Made by a program: the position numbers and the translations under genes. The notes below the pieces were generated by a model, which worked only from the letters and a program-made list of their open reading frames with translations, did no database searches and was not told the origin of the DNA. Positions 44,936 through 53,552 of a DNA stretch of 64,000 bases are shown one piece after another; the stretch's first letter is position 1, and every line of letters starts with the position of its first letter. This DNA is from Fusibacter sp. A1 (GTDB taxonomy: Bacteria; Bacillota; Clostridia; Peptostreptococcales; Acidaminobacteraceae): positions 62,001 to 126,000 of the forward strand of contig NZ_QQWI01000012.1 in NCBI RefSeq assembly GCF_004125825.1, read 5' to 3'.

Positions 44936-45235
44936 ATGGCAGTAGTAGAAGTCACTATCGTCCCGCTTGGTACTGCGGATACCAGCGTAAGCAAATACGT
45001 TGCCGATTGCCACCGGATTGTAACTGAGCAAAGTGAGATCAAGTATTTACTGACCCCTATGGCTACAGTACTTGAAGGCGATTTGGCCACTATCATGGAG
45101 CTAATTGCAAAAATGCATGAAGTCCCGTTTGCTAGTGGTGCCAAGCGTGTATCGACATCCATTAAAATAGATGATAGGCGCGATAAGATAGGAACTATCG
45201 ATCAAAAGCTGAAGTCTGTTGAGGAGAAACTTTGA
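44936..45235 (+). CDS. MTH1187/YkoF-type thiamine-binding protein
   Basis: 99 residues from ATG 44936 (AAAGGAGGTTC upstream). VEVTIVPLGTADTSVSKYV and LTPMATVLEGDLATIMELIAKMHE match the MTH1187 family, which forms a ferredoxin-like fold and binds thiamine or related pyrimidines. It is probably co-transcribed with the GNAT gene before it. No TPP riboswitch is seen. Confidence 0.85.
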   Translation: MAVVEVTIVPLGTADTSVSKYVADCHRIVTEQSEIKYLLTPMATVLEGDLATIMELIAKMHEVPFASGAKRVSTSIKIDDRRDKIGTIDQKLKSVEEKL

Positions 45236-45286
45236 ATTTGACTTGTGCCTTTTGTATTGACTCATTATATTGTTGGAGACTGATTT

Positions 45287-45835
45287 ATGTTTATAGAAAC
45301 GGAACGCCTTGTTCTACGTAAGTTTGCGAATGATGATTTTGATGATTTTTGCGAGTTCGCGATGGACGATGAGATGTGCAAAATGATGGGCAGAAATCTG
45401 ATGTCAACAAAAGACGATGCCCGTTGGAATTTTGAGTGGCTTAAGGATAAGGAAGAACGGGGTTATGTACTACAGTATAAGGATACGGGTAGAGTGATTG
45501 GCAATCTTACCGTTGGTGGTGTCCCGAAAGAACTTTTGGGACTTGAGGAACTAAAGGACAAGATTGGTAGAAGCATGTCCTTCTCGATTTCTAAAAGCTA
45601 TCAGCATAAGGGGTTGATGTTTGAGGCGGTAAGCGCCGTTATTAAGCATCTATTTGAACTAGAGGGGATGGACTACGTTCAGTGCGGTCATTTTCCTTTT
45701 AATATCGCTTCTGAAATGCTTCAAAAGAAAATGGATTTCAAGTACCTTACAACGCTAAGGTTTGTAGATGAAGGAATAGAGGTTGTTTCTGTTGAAAACA
45801 TCCTCTGGAACAGCATGAAAAAGACTTCACTTTAA
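45287..45835 (+). CDS. GNAT family acetyltransferase
   Basis: 182 residues. ETERLVLRKFANDDFDDF at the start is typical of the RimJ/RimL-like Acetyltransf_3 family. SISKSYQHKGLMFEAVSAVI forms the acetyl-CoA-binding loop, in place of the more common GxGxA. TGTTGGAGAC lies before the ATG. Its stop codon lies in the loop of the terminator that follows. Confidence 0.8.
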   Translation: MFIETERLVLRKFANDDFDDFCEFAMDDEMCKMMGRNLMSTKDDARWNFEWLKDKEERGYVLQYKDTGRVIGNLTVGGVPKELLGLEELKDKIGRSMSFSISKSYQHKGLMFEAVSAVIKHLFELEGMDYVQCGHFPFNIASEMLQKKMDFKYLTTLRFVDEGIEVVSVENILWNSMKKTSL

Positions 45836-45852
45836 AGTGAGGTCTTTTTTTG
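45819..45852 (+). terminator. Intrinsic terminator overlapping the GNAT stop codon
   Basis: Arms 45819-45830 and 45837-45848 pair over 12 positions with one wobble, loop TTTAAA, then a T-run. Confidence 0.6.
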
Positions 45853-45929
45853 TGCGATTCTGGGTACTATAATAGGGTAAGCTGTTGAATAAACCTTTTA
45901 CTATGACGATATGTATTGGAGTTGATAGT

Positions 45930-47861
45930 ATGAAACAAAAAGCGTTACTACTTGCAGCACTGATTGTGATTGCCTTATTGACCCTGACTGTGAGTGCCGA
46001 TCCGGTTGACCCCTTGGACTTTTGTATCGGTGTCGACCATCCTCCCTTTGATCAGACCTATGCTGGGGACGGCTACTCTTATCTGCGGCTTGGTCTTACC
46101 ATGCCACTGGAGTATTACGAGGAGGGGACAGAGTTTACAGGTGAGCTAAGCGGAAGCGGTGCTTCACAGACGCTTGTTGGCACACTAGATGCAAACGGGC
46201 AGTTGTTCTTTGCTTTTCCTTTGTATTCTTACGGATCCTATGCGGTAAACGTCATTGACGACGCAGGCGCTACGGTCTTTATAAATGACGTGTTGGTTGA
46301 TGCTTCTGAACCGGAGTGCGACCCCGATTCACTTGCCGTGTCTCCTCCTAAAGCGACCGAGGCTCAAACGACTGTTACCACTGAGCAAGTGACAGAATCG
46401 GAAGAAACCACTCAAACCGAAGCGACACAATCTGACGTAACAGAAACACAAGAAGTTACTGTCGAAACTACCCAATCAGATGCTGAAGAACCAGGTGGGA
46501 TTGTGTGGTGGCCGGTGATTCTTGTCGGTGGGGGGGGGCTGATCGCTATTATCGGTATGCTGATTTTGCTAAAACGAAATTGTGAAAAGGAAAGAAAAGC
46601 TTGGCTTGCTGCCTCAGAGAATGCATCTGCTGCAAGTGAAGCCGCTAGGAAAGCCGAAGAAGTTGCTGAAAAGCTATCCGATGAGAGAGAACAGCTCGAA
46701 GAAGAGCTTGATGATATCAGAAGAACGTATCCGAGCGCAGGACGAGAAGGTGGGGATGAAGCTTGGATTGAAATGGACGGCCACCGGATTACAAGCAGAG
46801 ATGTGGCGATGAGGCGTGAAGAAGAACGTGCGGCATGGGACGAGTACCGCAGTGACCCCAATAAGGATTCCGCAGAAGAACTTGTGGAAGATTGGGAAGA
46901 GGCAGCGACACCGCAATCTGAGGAAGAGCGTCGTGAACTTGATAAAGAAGCTACGGAGTTAAAAAAAGCGATCAAGGCAGCTAAAGAGGCTGAAAATAGA
47001 GCGATTGATCAAGTCAAAAGTGCGAAAGAAAAAGAAGAACAGGCGATCAAGGCCGCGGATAATACACGCCGTGCTTACGAGGAGTGTATGAAAGCCGCAC
47101 TAGCGCCACCAAAACCAGAAACCGGCACTACTCCTGGACCGACTGGTGGTGCTCCTACAGGCGGTCCAAGCGTTGCTACCGGTAAGGATGAAAGACCGTG
47201 TTGTAATGATGACGATCCACCACAAGAGCGAAACAGAAAAAATTTAGGTAGAGTAAGCATTCCTGTCAGGTTGGAAGTCACTCTTGAAGGGGGCGGAGCT
47301 CATGAGGGAGCGGTTGCCGCCAACGACATTAGCGGACAGCTTGCTGATGCGTCTGAAGCCCTTGGTTGGATCAGTAAACTGATGGATGTTAAAGGGATAG
47401 GTGAATCCCTCGTGCGTGATGGTGTGGGGTGGTCGCTGCTTGGAGCCGCCGGTCCGCCTGCAGCCGGTCAGGCGCTAGACATACCTGTGCCTACTTCGCC
47501 AGGACAGCTGGCGGTTGACACGCTTTCAATTTTAGGCAAGATATCAAGTGTCATTATCGGAAAGGTTCCTGAACTTCAGGAGCGTAGATTACCTGATTGT
47601 GATGTTTCGGCATCGATAGCAAATAATGTCTTTAAGGCGGAGTGTGTTGAGATATGGGTGTGCAGAAACGGACAATGGGTTAAAGACAGGTCTAGATTTA
47701 CCCTTACACTGATCAGTAGGAGCAAGGGACGCATGACGAAGCGCCGCGCCTTAACGTGGGCCCAGGCTCAACTGCAGATTAGACAGTATGAACGGATATA
47801 CAGAAGTCGACTTTCAAGAGCCCTTGACAGGCTTGCCGAATTGGAAGCGGGGTGTAGGTAA
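45930..47861 (+). CDS. Exported single-pass protein with Thr/Glu-rich linker and cytoplasmic coiled coil
   Basis: 643 residues from ATG 45930 (TTGGAGTTGATAGT upstream). Order: signal peptide (about 1-23), a ~100-residue extracytoplasmic beta-rich domain, a Thr/Glu/Gln-rich linker (about 125-185), a membrane segment (about 192-213), a long charged coiled coil (about 215-390), a Gly/Pro/Thr linker with a CC pair, and a C-terminal domain. A run of nine G (46530-46538) lies within the membrane segment. No family is recognised. It overlaps the next gene by one base (TAATG), so the two act together. Confidence 0.65.
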   Translation: MKQKALLLAALIVIALLTLTVSADPVDPLDFCIGVDHPPFDQTYAGDGYSYLRLGLTMPLEYYEEGTEFTGELSGSGASQTLVGTLDANGQLFFAFPLYSYGSYAVNVIDDAGATVFINDVLVDASEPECDPDSLAVSPPKATEAQTTVTTEQVTESEETTQTEATQSDVTETQEVTVETTQSDAEEPGGIVWWPVILVGGGGLIAIIGMLILLKRNCEKERKAWLAASENASAASEAARKAEEVAEKLSDEREQLEEELDDIRRTYPSAGREGGDEAWIEMDGHRITSRDVAMRREEERAAWDEYRSDPNKDSAEELVEDWEEAATPQSEEERRELDKEATELKKAIKAAKEAENRAIDQVKSAKEKEEQAIKAADNTRRAYEECMKAALAPPKPETGTTPGPTGGAPTGGPSVATGKDERPCCNDDDPPQERNRKNLGRVSIPVRLEVTLEGGGAHEGAVAANDISGQLADASEALGWISKLMDVKGIGESLVRDGVGWSLLGAAGPPAAGQALDIPVPTSPGQLAVDTLSILGKISSVIIGKVPELQERRLPDCDVSASIANNVFKAECVEIWVCRNGQWVKDRSRFTLTLISRSKGRMTKRRALTWAQAQLQIRQYERIYRSRLSRALDRLAELEAGCR

Positions 47862-48601
47862 TGCCAATGACGCGGTTTAAACGCTGTAGAAGTTGCCGCA
47901 GAAGACTGGCGCTACTTTTAATCGTTCTCGGGTTTTTGGTCACGTTAGCCGGTATTGTTTTGCTTGTTACGATTAATACCGATAGCACATCAGAAGCGGA
48001 TCCATACGATGAGACTGAACTGACAGTTGATGTTATGACTGAAGCGATGACGGAAGTTACAGCGGAAGCTACAACTGAATCAACGACAGAAGCTCTTTCG
48101 ATACCACACGATCCGGTTTATTTTGAAGGTGCAAATCCAATCCCTGTGGGGATAACGGTGATGAAGTCTGATGGAACCGTTTTGAAGAAAGGTGATTTTC
48201 CCACTTTTCATGCTGTATCTTCTATCAGCGCAGAGTCAGGGATGAATCCTGAAACAAACGAGGCATCTGAGAACCTGCTGATCGTCATGTCTGCTTTACC
48301 TGACAGATATATGAGTGTAGCGGTGATTATCGCTACGGATCAACCCGAAATAACGAGCGCAGCACCAGACCTTATCGAGGGATTACAGTGGACACTTGTT
48401 TACTCAGGCGAAGGCTTCAAAAAAACAGCCAGATCAGTCGCAGCTACTGGTGAGATAACAGAGCATGTCGCTGAAGGGTTCAATATCAGATTTGTAGGTA
48501 ATGAAGACAATGCCGAGGTGGAGTTTTTCGGACCGGTAGGTACACATTATTATGCCGTCATGATCTATGATGATACTTACTTCACTCTGATTCTTCCTTG
48601 A
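47861..48601 (+). CDS. Membrane-anchored protein with Thr/Glu-rich linker, partner of the preceding gene
   Basis: 246 residues. An Arg/Cys-rich N-terminus (RFKRCRSCRRR) precedes a membrane segment (about 16-37), then a Thr/Glu-rich stretch (about 45-80) like that in the upstream protein, then a beta-rich domain of about 160 residues. By charge the N-terminus is inside. It starts on the last base of the preceding stop codon. No known family; a cell-surface or envelope complex with its neighbour is an inference. Confidence 0.6.
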   Translation: MPMTRFKRCRSCRRRLALLLIVLGFLVTLAGIVLLVTINTDSTSEADPYDETELTVDVMTEAMTEVTAEATTESTTEALSIPHDPVYFEGANPIPVGITVMKSDGTVLKKGDFPTFHAVSSISAESGMNPETNEASENLLIVMSALPDRYMSVAVIIATDQPEITSAAPDLIEGLQWTLVYSGEGFKKTARSVAATGEITEHVAEGFNIRFVGNEDNAEVEFFGPVGTHYYAVMIYDDTYFTLILP

Positions 48602-48736
48602 GACTAACAGCAGGCGAATCAGAATAAACAGTTATAAGTGTTCTGTTTATCATGTTACCAATCAGCACGTGTTAGACTGGATATATAAATAGTTTAGTGT
48701 GCTGAGGTTTAAACACAATTGGAAAAGGTGATAAGA

Positions 48737-49228
48737 ATGAAAACTGAGATGAAACTGATTACGCTTGATGAGGAAATGCAAAGTTTTTGGAGTATGTTTG
48801 ATACCTATATCAATGAGCTTTCGAGTATTGCCACTCAAGGTGACGGAATAGAACTGGAGTATTACTACTCATCTGAATATCGGGATGCGATCGATAGAAT
48901 TAGACAAAGAGAAGAAAAACCGATTCGCCTTCACTTTATCATTAGCGAGGATACTATTGTCGGTTTTTCAATGTACCAGCTACTCTTTGACACCGACAAG
49001 AACTGCTGTCTGATGGAATATTATTTTGCAGACGAGTATAAAGGCAAGGGTTTTGGTAAGAATGCTTATGATTCGCTTGAGGAAATCATCGGGAATGAAG
49101 GTGTGGAATCCATTGAGCTGACACCGACCAATGAGATCAATAGACGATTCTGGGAAGCCAGAGGCTACTGCATGACCTCAGAAATCGATGAGGAGAATAA
49201 ACCTATTTATAAGAAAGTCATAAAATAG
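48737..49228 (+). CDS. GNAT family acetyltransferase
   Basis: 163 residues from ATG 48737 (AAAAGGTGATAAG upstream). The GNAT core is MEYYFADEYKGKGFGKNAYDSLEEII (split over about 95-120), with the GKGFGK acetyl-CoA loop, and NEINRRFWEARGY near the end. A terminator hairpin follows 20 bases after the stop. Substrate unknown. Confidence 0.8.
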   Translation: MKTEMKLITLDEEMQSFWSMFDTYINELSSIATQGDGIELEYYYSSEYRDAIDRIRQREEKPIRLHFIISEDTIVGFSMYQLLFDTDKNCCLMEYYFADEYKGKGFGKNAYDSLEEIIGNEGVESIELTPTNEINRRFWEARGYCMTSEIDEENKPIYKKVIK

Positions 49229-49247
49229 TCTTCAGAATAAGTGGAAT

Positions 49248-49276
49248 AGACCACCCAAACGGGTGGTCTAAATTTT
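49248..49276 (+). terminator. Intrinsic terminator
   Basis: AGACCACCC (49248-49256), loop AAAC, GGGTGGTCT (49261-49269), then AAATTTTT. It lies between convergent genes. Confidence 0.6.
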
Positions 49277-49309
49277 TGGAGAAGTAGGGGCGGTTACCTG
49301 GTAGAGGGC

Positions 49310-50341
49310 TTAGAAATCCTTTAAATCCTTCAACAGTTTTAGAAGTTCCAAGACGTCTTCTTTTGGAGTAGCCCATGAAGTTACGAATCTGGCTTCCATG
49401 TTGTTTTCATCGTATGGATGCTCCGCTTCGTAGTAACATAGGGGTGAGAGTTTTTCGTGGATGCTGTTAGGAAGTATGACGAATAGTAAATTTGTTGACG
49501 GGTTCGTCATAAGCTGATAGCCAAGGTTTAGGATGCCGTCTTTTAGCATAGTGGCCATCTCATTGGTATGCTTAGCCATTTTGAAATACAAGTCATCTTC
49601 AAATAGCGCCTTAAATTGAACGCCTAACAATCTGCCTTTTGCCAGAAGGGCTCCTCTTTGCTTGATTGAGAACCTCATGTGCTCTTTTAACGTTGGATTT
49701 GTGATGACTAACGCTTCACCAAAGAGAATTCCGTTTTTTGTTCCACCGATGGTGAAGGCGTCTGCAAAGTTAGCGATATCTTCAATGGTCATATCGTTAT
49801 CATCGCATGTTAGGGCATTTGCAAGTCTCGCTCCGTCGATATATAGATAAAGTCCGTATTTGTCACAGGTATCTCTTAACTTCTTCAGCATAGCTTTTGT
49901 GTAGATCGTGCCTGTTTCTGTTGCGTTTGAGATGTAAACCAGTCTTGGCAATACCCAGTGCTCGTCAGCGTGTTTCAAAATTGCCGCATCGATCATTTCT
50001 GGGGTAAGTATGCCATCTTTTGATTCCATCTCGATAATTTTATGGCCAGTGGCTTCAATAGCGCCGGTCTCATGTACTGAGATATGACCAAGATCTGTTG
50101 CGATTACCGCTTCGTATGGTCTTAAAAAGTGAGCGATCGCTATCGTATTTGTCTGAGTGCCAGTGACTAGTAGATGGACATCGGCATCTGGCCTACTGAT
50201 TCTCTTTTTAATAAGCTCGATGGCTTCGCTTGTGATATCATCTACACCATAACCCACATGCTGCTGCATATTTGTTTCTATTAGTGCATCCAGCACCTTC
50301 TGATGTGCTCCCTCTGAGTAATCATTCATGAAATAAAGCAT
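49310..50341 (-). CDS. Low-specificity threonine aldolase (beta-eliminating lyase family)
   Basis: 343 residues from ATG 50341 (AAAGGAGACATT upstream). It begins MNDYSEGAHQKVLDAL as in this family. The PLP-binding Lys is in FTIGGTKNGILFGEA, and YLYIDGARLANAL carries the Asp that contacts the pyridine nitrogen. It would cleave L-threonine to glycine and acetaldehyde in the cytoplasm. That acetaldehyde could feed the aldehyde oxidoreductase, although the genes are 30 kb apart. Confidence 0.85.
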   Translation of the reverse strand: MLYFMNDYSEGAHQKVLDALIETNMQQHVGYGVDDITSEAIELIKKRISRPDADVHLLVTGTQTNTIAIAHFLRPYEAVIATDLGHISVHETGAIEATGHKIIEMESKDGILTPEMIDAAILKHADEHWVLPRLVYISNATETGTIYTKAMLKKLRDTCDKYGLYLYIDGARLANALTCDDNDMTIEDIANFADAFTIGGTKNGILFGEALVITNPTLKEHMRFSIKQRGALLAKGRLLGVQFKALFEDDLYFKMAKHTNEMATMLKDGILNLGYQLMTNPSTNLLFVILPNSIHEKLSPLCYYEAEHPYDENNMEARFVTSWATPKEDVLELLKLLKDLKDF

Positions 50342-50757
50342 AATGTCTCCTTTAAGGTATGTTTTTACAAAGAAAATCGCCAATCGATTCGTATCCGTTT
50401 TGCTATACTTTTGCTTTATGTAACTCTTTTACATGTAAAGCCGTGTTTCGTTCACAGACCGTTTTTCGGTTGATTTTAGACGACAGTAAAGGCTTTTGCC
50501 GGCCGATTATGTCAATTGACTAAGTTAATCTTAACATAACCTTTATCATATGCAAATCATCTGTCATGCAATCTTTTTTCAATTTTTCAGTCTATTTCAG
50601 ATGCCTTGATTTCATTTTTTAATAGAAGAAAGTTTAAGAAAAACTTAAGGTTGTAAACACTAGTTGGTGTACTTAGAATTTGTTACAATGGTAAATATTG
50701 CTACATCGAATTATTTTGTAGACATTCAATGAATGGAATCTGATATGGAGGATTATT
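50342..50757. other. Gene-free interval, 416 bases
   Basis: AT-rich spacer between divergent genes. TGTTACAAT at 50682-50690 could be an extended -10 promoter for the 78-residue gene. A GC-richer patch at 50440-50515 has no clear hairpin. No coding frame is supported. Confidence 0.4.
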
Positions 50758-50994
50758 ATGAAACAAAGTAGTCATTTAGAAATTGCTATTGCTTCAATCA
50801 ATTGCTTTACAGATGATGGCACGCTTGACATGGGTGAGCTAAACTTTCTTTTAGGCTTAGCCTTGAGAGATCAAATTATGGATGATGAAGAAAAAAGAGT
50901 GCTTGGTAATATCTTTAATCAAGTGAGTAGAAATGATGTAAGTAGTGTTGTTTGGGATAGGATTTTAGCAATTAAGAAAGAATATGATATCTAA
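50758..50994 (+). CDS. Small acidic protein of unknown function (TerB-like pattern)
   Basis: 78 residues, with TATGGAGGATT before the ATG and a strong terminator behind. The pattern DDGTLDMGELNFLLGLAL followed by MDDEEKRVLGNIF resembles TerB-like and EF-hand-like small helical proteins, with acidic residues that could bind metal. It is monocistronic and probably well expressed, given the strong signals. Confidence 0.65.
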   Translation: MKQSSHLEIAIASINCFTDDGTLDMGELNFLLGLALRDQIMDDEEKRVLGNIFNQVSRNDVSSVVWDRILAIKKEYDI

Positions 50995-51010
50995 TAAAGC
51001 TATTATAAAA

Positions 51011-51050
51011 AGCCATCAACGCCACTATAGCGGTGTTGATGGCTCTTTTT
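51011..51050 (+). terminator. Strong intrinsic terminator
   Basis: A 13-bp stem (51011-51023 with 51032-51044, one wobble) followed by TTTTT. It ends the small 78-residue gene and faces the aminotransferase gene. Confidence 0.7.
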
Positions 51051-51077
51051 ATGGAGTTCTACATAAGCGAATAAAAC

Positions 51078-52319
51078 TTAGAATCGGTCCATCACTTCTT
51101 TAATTATTTTCGGAGCTTTTCTGCATTTGTCTTCTGACACGGCACATACTGCGAACCTAATGCCTTTACCAAGTGGAACCATGAAGATGTTCTTTTCGAC
51201 TAAGGCTTCGCTGATTTCGTATGGCTTGTCACATGGTAGGCTGACAAAGAATCCATCTCTATAAGGCAACAACTCTAGGCCGACTTCGTTTGATGCTTCT
51301 ACGAATGCGTCTGCACGTTTTCTGAGCATTGCTTTGTATTGATTTTTTTCTTTTGTGTATGCTTCTGTTAGCTCTTTGCTTTTAAATATTTCTGAAACCA
51401 CTACCATTGCGCCCCTGTTGCCGTTAGACCAGTTGGCTCTGCCGGAATGAAGACTGGATACTCTGAACTCATCTGCGATTTCGACATTCGATGACATACC
51501 GATAAGCGCTCCAAGTCTTAAGCCGTACATAGTGTAGCCTTTTGATGTACTGAAAGCCGCCATGACAAAAATATTTTCAGGTAGGTTGGAGAACTTTGTG
51601 AAGAAGGCTCTTCTTTCATCAGCAACTCCTGCAAAATCTATATATGCTGTGTCTACTAATAAAATGATTTTCTTATCTGGATTTTTTGCCTCTTCTTTTA
51701 CAAAGTCTAAGATCTCATCCCACTCTTCGTCGGATACGCTGTAACCGGTCGGGTTTTGAGCAGGTGTATTGATGATCGCCATCAATCGATCCTGTTTGTT
51801 TAAGATAGCTTTGAATTTTTCTTTGAAATCAGCGACATTGAAGTTGCCTTCTTCTGAAAACAGTTGGAATGTAGTGATTTTTCTGCCTGCCTCTTCAGAA
51901 ATCGTCTGGTAAGGTGACCAGAACCAATCGGAAGTAAGGATCTCGTCGCCTTCTTCTGTGTAGTTCCACATGGCTACTTTTAATGCGCCAGTACCACCTG
52001 GTGTTGCCACTACCCTGATGTGGGCTTGAGGCTTATATCCTGCAAAGAAAGTCTCTTCGACAGCTGTAAGATACTCCGGCATACCCGCGATAGGGGCGTA
52101 AGCTGAGAGTTCCTCGTTTGGTGTGTCTTTTAAAACACCAAATACTGAATCAAAAGCGATGAGTTTTCCGTTATCATCCATCAAGGCACCGAGTGTGGAG
52201 TTTGTTACATTTTCTTTACCATACTTTTTAATCGCTTCTTCGGCTTTTCCTGCTATTGCAAAAATTGCGTCGGCTTTTGCCGGCCATTTTGCGTGTTTGG
52301 CAACCATACTAAATGTCAT
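51078..52319 (-). CDS. PLP-dependent aminotransferase, class I/II
   Basis: 413 residues from ATG 52319 (TTGGGGGACATT upstream). VVATPGGTGALKVAMW binds the PLP phosphate, PAQNPTGYSVS is the substrate-binding loop, and AAFSTSKGYTMYGLRLG holds the Schiff-base Lys. The sequence is close to aspartate/aromatic aminotransferases of Clostridia. The amino acid used cannot be told. A drug/metabolite exporter gene precedes it on the same strand. Confidence 0.85.
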   Translation of the reverse strand: MTFSMVAKHAKWPAKADAIFAIAGKAEEAIKKYGKENVTNSTLGALMDDNGKLIAFDSVFGVLKDTPNEELSAYAPIAGMPEYLTAVEETFFAGYKPQAHIRVVATPGGTGALKVAMWNYTEEGDEILTSDWFWSPYQTISEEAGRKITTFQLFSEEGNFNVADFKEKFKAILNKQDRLMAIINTPAQNPTGYSVSDEEWDEILDFVKEEAKNPDKKIILLVDTAYIDFAGVADERRAFFTKFSNLPENIFVMAAFSTSKGYTMYGLRLGALIGMSSNVEIADEFRVSSLHSGRANWSNGNRGAMVVVSEIFKSKELTEAYTKEKNQYKAMLRKRADAFVEASNEVGLELLPYRDGFFVSLPCDKPYEISEALVEKNIFMVPLGKGIRFAVCAVSEDKCRKAPKIIKEVMDRF

Positions 52320-52438
52320 AATGTCCCCCAATGAATAAAGTCATAATCGTTTGATGAGTAATTGTCATTCTATAGTCATAGTAAAGGTATTCATGGCATT
52401 TGAAAACACCTTTTCTAAAACTAATTCATTTTTTGTTA

Positions 52439-53332
52439 TTAAATAAACATAAACCCTACGCCGATGATCGTTATGAATGCGCCGAACATCTCCTTAAGAT
52501 GTACTTTTTCTTTTTTGTAGAAGATGGCGATAGGTATTAGGAGTATCGGAGTAATCGACATTAAGGTCGATGCCACTCCAGGATGGGTATATTGAAGTGC
52601 AAGTAGCGAAAATGAAACGCCTAGGAAGGGACCGAAAAAGGACCCGATGGTGACGCTTACCATTGCTTTTTTATGTTTGAATCCAGCGACGAGTCCGCTC
52701 CAATTGCCTCGAATTAGATAAATCAGTAAGAATCCAGCGATGCCTGCGATAATTCTGATTTGCGTCGATGCGAATGCACTATAAGTTCCCATGCCGATTT
52801 TTCCGATGATAAATCCAACCGCCTGTCCAAGCGCTCCTGCGAATGCGAAGAGGATTCCTGTGACGGGGTGTGAGAACTGTACTTTTTTCTGTCCGTCGCC
52901 TCTGACCAAGATAACGGTCGCGATTCCTAAAAGTGTGATCATCATGCCAATGATTTGAGTCATTGTCATCGGTTCTTTAAGGATGAAGTAGGCTAGGATC
53001 GCATTTAAAGGAGGAACGCTTGCATAGATCAGCATGGAAATTCTCGCGCCAATGCGCACGAATGCTTCAAATAGAAACAAATCGCCAATTACAAATCCAA
53101 CAAATCCGGATAGTAAAAGCCATTTCCATGCATCTAAAGACGCATCAAAGGGAAGCAGCTGACCTCGTGTGATCAGTGTGAAGGTGCTTAAAAATGCCAG
53201 ACCTACGACCAATCTGATCAAGTTAAGTGCCTGTGACCCCATGCGTTTGCCGGCATCTTCAAAGGCGGTCGCTGTGATTGACCAGCAAAATGCCGTTGCC
53301 AGTGCGATTAGTTGTCCGATATAGGATTCCAT
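52439..53332 (-). CDS. EamA/DMT-type transporter
   Basis: 297 residues with ten hydrophobic segments in two EamA repeats, each about five segments long. The first repeat ends ILAYFILKEPMTMTQIIGM and the second ILLIPIAIFYKKEKVHLKE, the usual placement of the EP-like motif. These inner-membrane proteins export amino acids or other metabolites. GAGAGGAAT lies upstream of the ATG. Confidence 0.85.
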   Translation of the reverse strand: MESYIGQLIALATAFCWSITATAFEDAGKRMGSQALNLIRLVVGLAFLSTFTLITRGQLLPFDASLDAWKWLLLSGFVGFVIGDLFLFEAFVRIGARISMLIYASVPPLNAILAYFILKEPMTMTQIIGMMITLLGIATVILVRGDGQKKVQFSHPVTGILFAFAGALGQAVGFIIGKIGMGTYSAFASTQIRIIAGIAGFLLIYLIRGNWSGLVAGFKHKKAMVSVTIGSFFGPFLGVSFSLLALQYTHPGVASTLMSITPILLIPIAIFYKKEKVHLKEMFGAFITIIGVGFMFI

Positions 53333-53552
53333 TGTTATTCCTCTCTTAATTAAATTATGTACCCTAATATCCTATAATAGAATAGAATATTTAGCAACGC
53401 GAAATAAATTGCAGGAGGCTCTCATCGCAAGTGATTGAAAAATGAATGCTTGTTTAATATTACAGAAATCATGGCGCTTGAAGGTCAAGTAATGATATAC
53501 TATAAGTCAATAAAACATTAACCGGAATTAAGAATGAAAAGAAAGGGGCAAT

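Noticed and set aside
46350-46500. Thr/Glu-rich stretch as a tandem repeat
   Set aside because: The residues are biased but no regular unit length is seen in the DNA.
46412-46975. Leftward 187-codon Ser-rich open frame
   Set aside because: It is the antisense of a coiled-coil region; low-complexity Ser/Ala output with no start signal.
48620-48650. Hairpin ATAAACAG/CTGTTTAT as a terminator
   Set aside because: No T-run follows, and the stem is weak.
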